Part shown: one piece after another, positions 56,912 through 64,000 of the stretch
Layout of the letters: the number at the start of each line of letters is the position of its first letter
Position numbering within the stretch: position 1 is the first letter of the stretch
Source: a virus
IMG/VR virus record: IMGVR_UViG_3300042881_003808
Span: 45,530-109,529 of that record
DNA: 64,000 nt
Direction: 5' to 3' (one strand)
Program-made: the position numbers and the translations under genes
Notes under the pieces: model-generated
Seen by the model: only the letters and a program-made list of their open reading frames with translations
Told to the model about the DNA's origin: nothing
Databases searched by the model: none

Positions 56912-58016
56912 CCATTTTTATTTTGACAATCGCATTCTAGAAAAAGAACAACTGCTGTTCAATCATGCTCGTTATGTGGGACATGAACTGTTGGTTCCTG
57001 GCCTGGGTAACTATGCTGTGATCCCACAGGAAGGCGATGGTAGAATGTTGATCAACAACAGTGATGGCGTGCAACTCATGAGCAATGTGTGCAGACATCG
57101 ACAAGCAACTATCTTGCAGGGATCAGGACATCATGCACAAATTGTTTGCCCACTGCATGGTTGGACCTATGACAATCACGGCAAGCTCATTGGTGCGCCT
57201 TTTTTTGATCCATGCCCAGATCGACATTTACAAAAGTTTACCACTCAATCCTGGCATGGATTGATATTTGAACAAGGTCATTTTGATCTGGTAAAAGCAC
57301 TAGATCAAATCACTCACAAGTCTTATTTTAACTTTAACAACTATGCGTTTCACAGCCGCCAGCAGCATTGGTGCAACTATAATTGGAAGACCTTTGTTGA
57401 AGTATACTTAGAAGACTATCATGTGGATGCATTTCATCCAGGACTAGGTAACTTTGTAGATTGCAAACAGCTTACTTGGCAATTCAATGATCACTACAGT
57501 GTGCAGAGTGTGGGGATCAAACAGCGTTTACAGACTCCGGGCACACCTGTGTATCGTACCTGGCACAAAGCAGTAACTGACAGATGCCGTCCAAATCTAC
57601 CAGACTATGGAGCCATTTGGTTGTTGATATATCCCAACGTCATGGTAGAGTGGTATCCAGAGGTCTTGGTAATCAGCAGTGTATGGCCAGAGTCACCACA
57701 ACGAACTTTGAACATAGTGGACTTTTACTATCCCGAAGAAATCGCACACTTTGAAGCAGATTTCGTAGAAGCACATCAAGCTGCCTACATGGAGACCTGC
57801 TACGAAGATGATGAAATAGCTGAACGCATGGATCGCGGTCGTAGGCATCTTGACAGTCGAGGAGCCAATGACACAGGTCCTGTACAAGATCCTATGGAAA
57901 CAGGACTAAAGAAATTTCATGATTACTACGACCAATGGATTTTTACAGAACAACATAGAGCGTATGTCGCGCCGCGCATTGAAGATCCAGGCAGCGAAGG
58001 CGGAACATTGGATTGA
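56901..58016 (+). CDS. Rieske non-heme iron oxygenase
   Basis: 371 residues. Rieske [2Fe-2S] motif NVCRHR...VCPLHGW (C64-x-H66 and C83-x2-H86). Catalytic domain with NWKTFVEVYLEDYHVDAFHPG (H174 and H179, with acidic neighbours) as in ring-hydroxylating or demethylating oxygenases. It is the usual alpha-subunit layout in one chain. No ferredoxin or reductase gene is nearby, so host electron donors would be needed. Substrate unknown. Confidence 0.9.
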   Translation: MKPSHFYFDNRILEKEQLLFNHARYVGHELLVPGLGNYAVIPQEGDGRMLINNSDGVQLMSNVCRHRQATILQGSGHHAQIVCPLHGWTYDNHGKLIGAPFFDPCPDRHLQKFTTQSWHGLIFEQGHFDLVKALDQITHKSYFNFNNYAFHSRQQHWCNYNWKTFVEVYLEDYHVDAFHPGLGNFVDCKQLTWQFNDHYSVQSVGIKQRLQTPGTPVYRTWHKAVTDRCRPNLPDYGAIWLLIYPNVMVEWYPEVLVISSVWPESPQRTLNIVDFYYPEEIAHFEADFVEAHQAAYMETCYEDDEIAERMDRGRRHLDSRGANDTGPVQDPMETGLKKFHDYYDQWIFTEQHRAYVAPRIEDPGSEGGTLD

Positions 58017-58308
58017 TCAGATCATGCCCATAGCTCGAATACCCAACTCATTGCTGCAAGAAGTAGGACAATGGAGTTTGATACGCTCGGAGATCAACAA
58101 AACCATTGCAGAGCAAAACAATCACGCTAATTATCAGCAGCAGCAACGTATTGATCAACTGCATGAGGCACGTAGAATTCTACGTAACTACCACTATCAG
58201 AAAGACACTGAATGGATACGCAATTACGAATTCTATGAGTCGATCAAAGAACAACGCCTACTAGCAAGACACACCGTGAGAGGTATTTTTGTCGATCGTT
58301 ACGTTTAA
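57964..58308 (+). CDS. helical phage protein, unknown
   Basis: 114 residues from ATG 57964 (57919 also possible); it overlaps the Rieske gene by 53 bases. Almost all helix and rich in Gln/Arg (NYQQQQRIDQLHEARRILRN). No family recognised. Confidence 0.58.
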   Translation: MSRRALKIQAAKAEHWIDQIMPIARIPNSLLQEVGQWSLIRSEINKTIAEQNNHANYQQQQRIDQLHEARRILRNYHYQKDTEWIRNYEFYESIKEQRLLARHTVRGIFVDRYV

Positions 58309-58328
58309 ATTACAAGCAAGGAAACAGA

Positions 58329-59165
58329 ATGGAAAATTCCAAAAATCACAAATTTGATATAGCAGTGTTGCTGCCTACTAGAGGTCGTACCACTGCACTG
58401 ATGCGCAGCATCATGAGTCTAGTTAATAGAACAAGAAATCTTGATCGTATTCAATTCTTTATTGGGCTTGATGAAGATGACACAGTGGGTATAAACTATT
58501 GGCAGACCGAAGTAGAACCATTGCTGCGTCAACGCTCTGCTAACTTTACTGCCATGGTATTTGAGCCTTTGGGATATATCAGACTCAACGAATATGTAAC
58601 CGAACTAGCCAAACATTCGGATAGCAAGTGGTTGATGTTCTGGAATGACGATGCAATCATGGAGAGTCAGAACTGGGACGAGGAAATAATGAAATATCAA
58701 GGACAGTTCAAGGTGCTAGCAGTACACACGCATCGTGAACATCCTTATAGCATTTTCCCCATAGTGCCAAGAGATTGGCTGGATCTTTTTGGTTACATGA
58801 GTCCACATCAACTCAGCGATGCTTGGATCAGTCAGATAGGATATTTGGTTGATATCTGGGAACGCATACCAGTTTGGGTCACACATGATCGTTTTGACCT
58901 CACCGGCAACAACAACGATGACACGTACAATAATCGTCCTCAATTAGAAAATCAACCTGACAATCCAGAAGATTTTCACAGCAACAAATGGCACACTCGC
59001 AGAGTCAATGATGCTGAACGTTTGAGTCAACTGTTGGCTTCTAGAGGCATTGATCAAACTTGGTGGGAAAATTGCAAATCAGGCAAACAAGATCCCTGGG
59101 TCAAACTCAGTGCTAACGACATAAACAAACAAATGACACAAACGAGAACAGTTAATGGCCAATAA
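58329..59165 (+). CDS. GT2-type glycosyltransferase
   Basis: 278 residues. IAVLLPTRGRTTALMRSIMS (nucleotide strand and helix), FFIGLDEDDT, and WLMFWNDDAIMES in the DxD place mark a GT-A fold. HTHREHPYSIFPIVPRDWLD and VTHDRF follow. It overlaps a methyltransferase by 11 bases, so sugar transfer and methylation may be consecutive steps. Confidence 0.75.
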   Translation: MENSKNHKFDIAVLLPTRGRTTALMRSIMSLVNRTRNLDRIQFFIGLDEDDTVGINYWQTEVEPLLRQRSANFTAMVFEPLGYIRLNEYVTELAKHSDSKWLMFWNDDAIMESQNWDEEIMKYQGQFKVLAVHTHREHPYSIFPIVPRDWLDLFGYMSPHQLSDAWISQIGYLVDIWERIPVWVTHDRFDLTGNNNDDTYNNRPQLENQPDNPEDFHSNKWHTRRVNDAERLSQLLASRGIDQTWWENCKSGKQDPWVKLSANDINKQMTQTRTVNGQ

Positions 59166-59937
59166 CAGTGAACTGGTAGAAAAAATTCAAGCCTATTGGG
59201 ACAGGCAACCCTGTAACATTAGGCATAGTCAAAAACCTCTAGGCAGCGTAGAATACTTTGAAGAAGTCACAGCTCGTCGCTATAGAGTTGAGCCTCATAT
59301 CTTGGACTTTGCGCAGTTTCATCGCTGGCAGGGCAAGAGAGTATTAGAAATTGGCTGTGGTATTGGCACTGATGCCGAGCAGTTTGTGCGTCATGGTGCA
59401 GAATATGTGGGCATTGACATATCAGATGCCAGTCTACAAATCTGTCGTGAAAGATTCAAGGTCATGGATCTTCATGGAGAATTCCACAATGTAAACCTAT
59501 TGGATCCAGATCACATGGATCTTGGTCAGTTTGATCTTGTGTACAGTTATGGAGTCATACATCATAGTCCAGACATTGATCATCACATCACTGAGATACA
59601 CAAGCTTTTGCGACCAAACGGTGAGTTTAGATTCATGGTCTATGCCAAGAATTCATGGAAATATGCCATGATTCAAAAAGGACTTGATCAGTTTGAAGCA
59701 CAAGCAGAATGTCCTTATGCTGAGGCCTTTACTAGAGATGAAATTGAGGACATGTTAGATGGAATTTTTGACATCGAACGTATTAGACAAGCGCACTGTT
59801 TCATGTATAATGTAGCTGCATATCGCGAAGGTAGATATGAACTTGAACCCTGGTTTGCAGCAATGAGTGACACTATGCGTGATGCTGTGAGAGAATATCT
59901 GGGTTGGCATCTTTTGGTCAAGGCACGTAAAAAATGA
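59155..59937 (+). CDS. class I SAM-dependent methyltransferase
   Basis: 260 residues. RVLEIGCGIGTDAEQF (motif I), YVGIDISDASL, FDLVYSYGVIHHSPD (motif IV with His), LLRPNGEFRFMVY. The N-terminus YWDRQPCNIRHSQKP is seen in small-molecule and sugar methyltransferases. Coupled to the glycosyltransferase before and the PRTase after. Confidence 0.85.
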   Translation: MANNSELVEKIQAYWDRQPCNIRHSQKPLGSVEYFEEVTARRYRVEPHILDFAQFHRWQGKRVLEIGCGIGTDAEQFVRHGAEYVGIDISDASLQICRERFKVMDLHGEFHNVNLLDPDHMDLGQFDLVYSYGVIHHSPDIDHHITEIHKLLRPNGEFRFMVYAKNSWKYAMIQKGLDQFEAQAECPYAEAFTRDEIEDMLDGIFDIERIRQAHCFMYNVAAYREGRYELEPWFAAMSDTMRDAVREYLGWHLLVKARKK

Positions 59938-60500
59938 AAAAAATTCATATTTCTGACAAAGAAGTACGAGGCATGGTATTGGATATCCTGCGTCAAATGA
60001 CTCAAGATCGTTGGCTTCCGGACTATGTGGTTGGACTCACTCGTGGTGGACTTGTACCTGCTAACATGATAAGCCAGTACTTGAAAGTGCCCATGGAGAC
60101 TCTCAAGGTCAGCCTGCGTGACCAAAATTCTGAACCCGAAAGTAATCTGTGGATGGCCGAGGATGCATTTGGTTACATACCTCAAGAACAGCGAGGTGCG
60201 TCAGGAACAGTGACTGATCCTGCACTGCGCAAAAAAATCTTGATTGTGGACGATATCAACGACAGCGGCGCTACATTCAACTGGATTACCAAAGATTGGC
60301 CATCTGGCTGTATGCCAAATGAAACACATGTTTGGCGAGCTATTTGGAATCATTCGGTGAGATTTGCTGTGTTGGTAGACAACGCCAGCAGCAAGTCTGA
60401 GGTTTCTATGAACTATAGTGCTCGTACAATCAACAAGTTCGAAGATCCTAGTTGGATTGTTTTTCCCTGGGAGCAATGGTGGCATCCAACAAAAATTTGA
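59934..60500 (+). CDS. phosphoribosyltransferase-type protein
   Basis: 188 residues, ATGA overlap. VVGLTRGGLVPANMISQYL and ILIVDDINDSGATFNWIT (PRPP loop with DD) are type I PRTase hallmarks. FEDPSWIVFPWEQWW at the end resembles purine salvage enzymes. Probable nucleobase salvage; it could supply guanine nucleotides for folE. Confidence 0.85.
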   Translation: MKKIHISDKEVRGMVLDILRQMTQDRWLPDYVVGLTRGGLVPANMISQYLKVPMETLKVSLRDQNSEPESNLWMAEDAFGYIPQEQRGASGTVTDPALRKKILIVDDINDSGATFNWITKDWPSGCMPNETHVWRAIWNHSVRFAVLVDNASSKSEVSMNYSARTINKFEDPSWIVFPWEQWWHPTKI

Positions 60501-60525
60501 CACAACACACTAACTCAAGTATAAT
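60497..60525 (+). promoter_or_regulatory. perfect sigma70-consensus promoter of queE
   Basis: TTGACA (60497-60502), exactly 17 bases, TATAAT (60520-60525): 12 of 12 matches. A six-base discriminator is followed by the A of ATG 60532, so the transcript is expected to be leaderless. Confidence 0.88.
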
Positions 60526-60531
60526 CTACAC

Positions 60532-61398
60532 ATGGAAAAGATAACCTATACTGAAATTTTCTACAGCCTACAAGGCGAAGGAATGTATGCTGGCGTGCCC
60601 AGCATTTTCTTTCGTACCTATGGTTGTAACTTTAGATGCCGTAAATTTGGTAGATCACAAGATGAACAGATTGACGGACATAATCCTGAAGTGGTTGAAA
60701 TCATCAAAAACATTGCACAGTACAATAAATTTGAAGACCTACCTCTGGTGACCACAGGATGCGATACCTATGCGTCAATCTATCCCGAGTTCAAGCGTTT
60801 CAATCAACAAGAAACAGTGTCAACCATTGCTGATCAAATCCATGCACTATTGCCTGGTAACGTATGGCAAGATTCACATTTGATCATCACAGGTGGTGAG
60901 CCCTTGCTGGCCTATCAACAACTGTATCCGGAACTCTTAGAACTGTGTAGAGCCAAGGGACTGCGACATCTTACATTTGAAACCAACGGTACTCAAAAGA
61001 TCTATCCTGAAGTAGAAGAATATCTGTTTCAAGAGTTCACAAGACATGGACGCGACTTTGAGAACTTGACATTCAGTGTGAGTCCTAAACTGCCGTGTTC
61101 TGGTGAACCGTTTGAACGAGCCATACAACCTGAAGTTGTGCATCAATACGCATTGTATGGTCGAGTATACTTGAAATTTGTAGTGGCTACTCAGCAAGAC
61201 GTAGAAGACGCAGAACGTGCTGTGGCCGAGTATCGCAAACACAACGTGAACTGTCCAGTGTATCTCATGCCTGTGGGTGGTGTACCACAGGTGTATAACT
61301 TGAATACTCAACAGGTTGCACAGCTAGCACTGGAGAGAGGATGGCGTTACAGTCCAAGGCTACAAGTTGATATTTGGCGCAACGCATGGGGAACGTAA
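60532..61398 (+). CDS. queE: QueE-like radical SAM 7-carboxy-7-deazaguanine synthase
   Basis: 288 residues. EIFYSLQGEGMYAGVPSIFF and RTYGCNFRC begin like QueE, and LIITGGEPLL, FETNGT and VSPKL follow the family. The cluster motif is altered: C32-x3-C36 is followed not by x2-C but by RKF, and the likely third Cys is C77 in TTGCDTY, 40 residues on, aligned with the WCDT of bacterial QueE. So a loop of about 40 residues is inserted in the cluster motif. It makes the precursor of preQ0 for DpdA. Confidence 0.85.
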   Translation: MEKITYTEIFYSLQGEGMYAGVPSIFFRTYGCNFRCRKFGRSQDEQIDGHNPEVVEIIKNIAQYNKFEDLPLVTTGCDTYASIYPEFKRFNQQETVSTIADQIHALLPGNVWQDSHLIITGGEPLLAYQQLYPELLELCRAKGLRHLTFETNGTQKIYPEVEEYLFQEFTRHGRDFENLTFSVSPKLPCSGEPFERAIQPEVVHQYALYGRVYLKFVVATQQDVEDAERAVAEYRKHNVNCPVYLMPVGGVPQVYNLNTQQVAQLALERGWRYSPRLQVDIWRNAWGT

Positions 61399-61541
61399 GC
61401 AGTCCTTGTGTGAATATCTGTCGCATGCAAAACAACATCTGTATAGGCTGCTTGAGAACATTAGAAGAAATAGCCAATTGGCTTTATTATAGTGATCAAG
61501 AGAAACAGGAAATATTACAACAACTGGAGACAAGAAAATGA
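61386..61541 (+). CDS. DUF1289-type four-Cys protein
   Basis: 51 residues overlapping the queE end by 13 bases. SPCVNICRMQNNICIGCLRT then EEIANWLYYSDQEK matches the CxxxC...CxGCxRT...EIxxW pattern of DUF1289. Likely binds a metal or cluster. Its place after queE suggests a helper role. Confidence 0.75.
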   Translation: MGNVSSPCVNICRMQNNICIGCLRTLEEIANWLYYSDQEKQEILQQLETRK

Positions 61542-61765
61542 CAGAAACCAAACAACGTACCATTGCTAGAATGGTAAGCTATCGCATCACAGCCTGGCTG
61601 TTTACTATCTTCTGGACTTGGTTGTTCACAGAAGATGTAGCATCTGCCACAACGTTTGCCACTGCCTTGCATATCTTGCTCAGTATTGATTATTACATTC
61701 ACGAACGTGTATGGCTAAAGATCAAATGGGGCAAAATAACGGACAAAGATCATGGGACTGTTTGA
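61538..61765 (+). CDS. DUF2061-type membrane protein
   Basis: 75 residues, ATGA overlap. RTIARMVSYRITAWLFTIFW, TFATALHILLSIDYYIHERV and WLKIKWG match the DUF2061 two-helix membrane family, often beside adenylylsulfate or cofactor genes. Role unknown. Confidence 0.75.
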   Translation: MTETKQRTIARMVSYRITAWLFTIFWTWLFTEDVASATTFATALHILLSIDYYIHERVWLKIKWGKITDKDHGTV

Positions 61766-62159
61766 TAAATTTTTTAAATCTAAACCAGAAAAGTCAGTGC
61801 AACCACGCACTAGCGAGACTGAGCATAGACCACCTCCAGCACGTAAAAAAACTGCCAAGGAACTGGCCACTGAACGTGGAGAAGCCTATGTTGGTATTGT
61901 GAGTTTTGATCTTAATGCTGACGACATCAACTCAGGCAGTTTTGAACTAGAGTGGAATGACAAATTTATCACAAATCTTGTGCGTGCTGGATATCAAATG
62001 AAGCCAAACGAGCCCGAAGACGTGATTGTGGATCGTTGGTTTCAAAACATCTGCCGAAATGTTGTAATGGAAACCTGGGAACAGGAACAAGCAATGCGTG
62101 CCTCGGGTATCTATGTGCGTACCACTGACATAGGCAATGGTCGCAGCGAGGTTTCATGA
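61752..62159 (+). CDS. conserved phage protein, unknown
   Basis: 135 residues. MGLFDKFFKSKPEKS, a basic linker, then AYVGIVSFDLNADDINSGSF, FELEWNDKFITNLVRAGYQM, VDRWFQNICRNVV. I recognise this as a protein common in T4-like marine phages. Function not known. Confidence 0.7.
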   Translation: MGLFDKFFKSKPEKSVQPRTSETEHRPPPARKKTAKELATERGEAYVGIVSFDLNADDINSGSFELEWNDKFITNLVRAGYQMKPNEPEDVIVDRWFQNICRNVVMETWEQEQAMRASGIYVRTTDIGNGRSEVS

Positions 62160-62347
62160 TTGAACGTGAACGCATAAACTATCTACTACTGAGTGCGCTG
62201 GGCAGTGCAGAACTAGTTTACCAATGGTGGCATTCCAGAAATGCGGCTTTTGAATACGCTACACCTGAAGAGATCTGGCAGGAAGCACCTGAACGTGTGG
62301 CCAATTATGTGATACGAGCAGTAAACGTGGGAGGAGATTACTTTTGA
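62156..62347 (+). CDS. small DUF2384/Xre-antitoxin-like protein
   Basis: 63 residues, ATGA overlap. ELVYQWWHSRNAAFEYATPEEIW and ERVANYVIRAV match the end domain of MbcA/Xre antitoxins (W...S.N.AF....TP.E). No toxin partner is visible beside it. A free antitoxin could block a host toxin, but the match is short. Confidence 0.5.
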   Translation: MIERERINYLLLSALGSAELVYQWWHSRNAAFEYATPEEIWQEAPERVANYVIRAVNVGGDYF

Positions 62348-62817
62348 TTTTTAATCATATCAAAACTCTCAAAGAACAAGGCAAGCGTATAGGCATAACT
62401 TTTAGCACGTTTGATCTGTTGCATGCAGGGCATGTGGCCATGTTGGCCGAAGCTAAGAATCACTGTGACTATTTGATTGCAGGTCTACAAACTGATCCAA
62501 CCATTGATAGACCTGATACTAAAAATGCTCCAATACAAAGCATTGTTGAGCGGCAGATTCAACTAGCTGCCTGTAGATATGTTGACGAAGTCGTGGTGTA
62601 TCAAACCGAACAGGATCTAATTGATCTGCTGCTGATCTTGCCCTTGGATGTTAGAATACTGGGTGTAGAATACAAAGAACGTTCGTTCACTGGTGACAAC
62701 GAATGTTATAATCGTGGTATCGAACTGGTTTTCAATTCTAGAGATCATAGTTTTTCCAGTTCCAGTCTTCGCAAACGTGTGATACATGCCGAAACACAAC
62801 GTGCTCTGCAGTCATGA
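62344..62817 (+). CDS. cytidylyltransferase-like nucleotidyltransferase
   Basis: 157 residues from TTG 62344 (overlapping TGA). RIGITFSTFDLLHAGHVAML has the HxGH motif, and YKERSFTG plus SFSSSSLRKRV matches the ISSTxxR motif of TagD-type enzymes. It activates a polyol phosphate or similar with CTP. It belongs with the glycan genes. Confidence 0.85.
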   Translation: MIFNHIKTLKEQGKRIGITFSTFDLLHAGHVAMLAEAKNHCDYLIAGLQTDPTIDRPDTKNAPIQSIVERQIQLAACRYVDEVVVYQTEQDLIDLLLILPLDVRILGVEYKERSFTGDNECYNRGIELVFNSRDHSFSSSSLRKRVIHAETQRALQS

Positions 62818-63023
62818 GACGATACTTCGCTAGCACATTCAATATCACTGACACTGATATGGATATCATGGAGCACATACGTTGGTGCAGAAATAATCTA
62901 GGTGAACGTGGCCGTGACTGGGACTTCAGCGGCAATAACCGACGAGTACAGGTCTGGGTCAGAGAAGGGTCGCCTCAATTTACTTTTTACGAACTAAAAT
63001 ATGGTAGTCTACGTCAACGGTGA
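62814..63023 (+). CDS. small phage protein, unknown
   Basis: 69 residues, ATGA overlap. MRRYFASTFNITDTDMDIME, HIRWCRNNLGERGRDWDFSG and QVWVREGSPQFTFYELKYG. Small alpha/beta unit. It overlaps the next gene by 23 bases. Confidence 0.62.
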   Translation: MRRYFASTFNITDTDMDIMEHIRWCRNNLGERGRDWDFSGNNRRVQVWVREGSPQFTFYELKYGSLRQR

Positions 63024-63699
63024 TAGTCATGCTGCTGCGGCCGAAGCAGCGGTGCCATTTGGTTGGGCCGAAGACGATCCCTTTTATTATGGCATGGGCA
63101 AAAGACCACACCCTGAAAATGAACGTGTGAGTTTTGGTTGTGAGATAGCCAATCGTCTACATGCTATCTTGGACATAGATGCACAGTCCGGAGCCAGTAA
63201 TGCCAGAATCATGCGCACCACTAGGCAATGGTTGGATCATGCACAACCCAGTGCCAAAGACCTTGTGATAATTCAATGGAGTACCTGGGAACGCGAAGAG
63301 TGGTTGATTGATGGTGAATACTACCAAGTGGGCGCATCAGGCACTGATTCAGTTCCCGAATCACACCAAGACCAATACAAAGAATTTGTTCAAAAGGTGG
63401 ATTGGGTGGCCTGTAGAAATCATTGGCACCGAGCTATATGGAATCTACACTGTGAACTAGCCGAGCAAAAAGTTCCACATTTATTCTTCAACGGTAATAA
63501 CCATTTCCTAGGCGAAACTGAGTTGTTGGACTGGCAACACAGTTTTATTGGGCCCTATGATCCAAACAGCACCTACGATGCCCTACTGCGCCTAAATGGT
63601 TACAAACCTGTTAACAGTCACAGCTGGCATTTTGGAGCAGATGCCCATTGCTTTTGGGCGGATTATGTGCTACAATATGTTCACGATCATATACTCTAG
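63001..63699 (+). CDS. SGNH-type hydrolase
   Basis: 232 residues. YVNGDSHAAAA (S9), AQSGASNARIMRT (Gly and Asn blocks), and C-terminal SHSWHFGADAHCFWADYV with the Asp-x-x-His-type end. Same superfamily as 12746 but dissimilar in detail. Possibly an esterase or acyltransferase on a glycan. Confidence 0.7.
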   Translation: MVVYVNGDSHAAAAEAAVPFGWAEDDPFYYGMGKRPHPENERVSFGCEIANRLHAILDIDAQSGASNARIMRTTRQWLDHAQPSAKDLVIIQWSTWEREEWLIDGEYYQVGASGTDSVPESHQDQYKEFVQKVDWVACRNHWHRAIWNLHCELAEQKVPHLFFNGNNHFLGETELLDWQHSFIGPYDPNSTYDALLRLNGYKPVNSHSWHFGADAHCFWADYVLQYVHDHIL

Positions 63700-63706
63700 G
63701 TGACCT

Positions 63707-64000
63707 ATGCATTACTTGCTGATTGACACTGCCAACATGTTTTTCCGAGCTCGACATGTGGCACACAGAGCCAGTTCCACTGAAGAAAAAGTTGGTTATG
63801 CTCTACACATCACCCTGGCTGCTATCAATAAGGTAGCCAAGAAATTCAATGCTGATCACGTGGTGTTTGCATTGGAGGGACGGTCGTGGCGCAAAGACTT
63901 CTACGCTCCCTACAAGAAAAACCGTGCTGTGGCTCGTGCTGCGCTCACAGAAGCAGAAGCCGAAGAAGATCGAGTGTTTTGGGAAACCTATGATCACTTT
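63707..64000 (+). CDS. 5'-3' exonuclease / RNase H, N-terminal part
   Basis: The first 98 codons, running off the window. HYLLIDTANMFFRARHV has the metal-binding Asp of FEN/RNase H. VVFALEGRSWRKDFYAPYKK matches the T4 Rnh/5'-exonuclease second motif. Expected to remove RNA primers during replication. Confidence 0.8.
   Translation, partial: MHYLLIDTANMFFRARHVAHRASSTEEKVGYALHITLAAINKVAKKFNADHVVFALEGRSWRKDFYAPYKKNRAVARAALTEAEAEEDRVFWETYDHF

Noticed and set aside
59934-60500. Candidate queC in the queE neighbourhood
   Set aside because: The product is a phosphoribosyltransferase (VDDINDSGAT); no SGGxDS ATP-pyrophosphatase motif was found in the window.
1-64000. CRISPR array, insertion sequence, integrase or attachment site
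   Set aside because: No regularly spaced repeats, transposase or recombinase motifs, or long direct repeats were noticed; the content is that of a lytic phage.

Overview
The window looks like the interior of a large, strictly lytic T4-like (myovirus) phage genome, probably from an aquatic host and related in gene content to cyanophage-type T4 relatives. The evidence is a T4-type clamp loader ATPase (gp44), family B DNA polymerase (gp43), sliding clamp (gp45), the DsbA dsDNA-binding protein, PhoH and MazG. Genes are packed with 1-30 base overlaps, and T4-late-like CTAAATA/ATAAATA boxes precede many starts. I see no integrase, transposase, CRISPR array, rRNA or tRNA.

Layout. 0-12 kb: gp44 and PhoH mixed with a surface- or small-molecule-chemistry island (PLP enzyme, ferritin-like protein, glutamine amidotransferase, cupin, a fused APS-kinase-like/nucleotidyltransferase, four sulfotransferase-like P-loop proteins, 2OG-type oxygenases). 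12-15.6 kb: lysis and membrane cassette (spanin pair, SGNH hydrolase, GH19 endolysin, holin-like membrane proteins) closed by a strong terminator. 15.6-21.5 kb: DnaJ, ClpA, nucleotidyltransferase, glycosyltransferase. 21.5-37.7 kb: a block dominated by a 1603-residue multidomain protein (nucleotidyltransferase, zincin, amidoligase, repeats) and a run of proteins whose N-termini resemble MRAxEF(I/V/L)xE, close to the capsid-targeting peptide of T4 internal head proteins. The block also holds ADP-ribosyltransferase-like and GH19 enzymes, a HAD phosphatase, Dps, an H1-like protein and a B12-binding radical SAM enzyme. 37.7-46 kb: DsbA, SPASM/radical SAM protein, gp43, gp45, and a DpdA-like DNA transglycosylase. 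46-64 kb: small early-type genes, glycan genes, and folE, queD and queE, which with dpdA point to 7-deazaguanine in phage DNA. This part also has MazG, a HIT protein, a secreted S11 peptidase, a Rieske oxygenase, a phosphoribosyltransferase and the start of a 5'-3' exonuclease/RNase H gene.

How it fits together. Replication genes make DNA that is probably modified with preQ0-type bases. Sigma70-consensus promoters (TTGACA/17/TATAAT type) precede gp44, clpA, gp43, a small-gene operon and queE. Late boxes precede lysis, structural and other genes. At two genes the late box sits in the loop of a hairpin that would hide the Shine-Dalgarno in read-through mRNA, as in T4 gene e. The most promising undescribed system is the tagged 21-37 kb block: a candidate set of proteins packaged in the head and delivered with the DNA.
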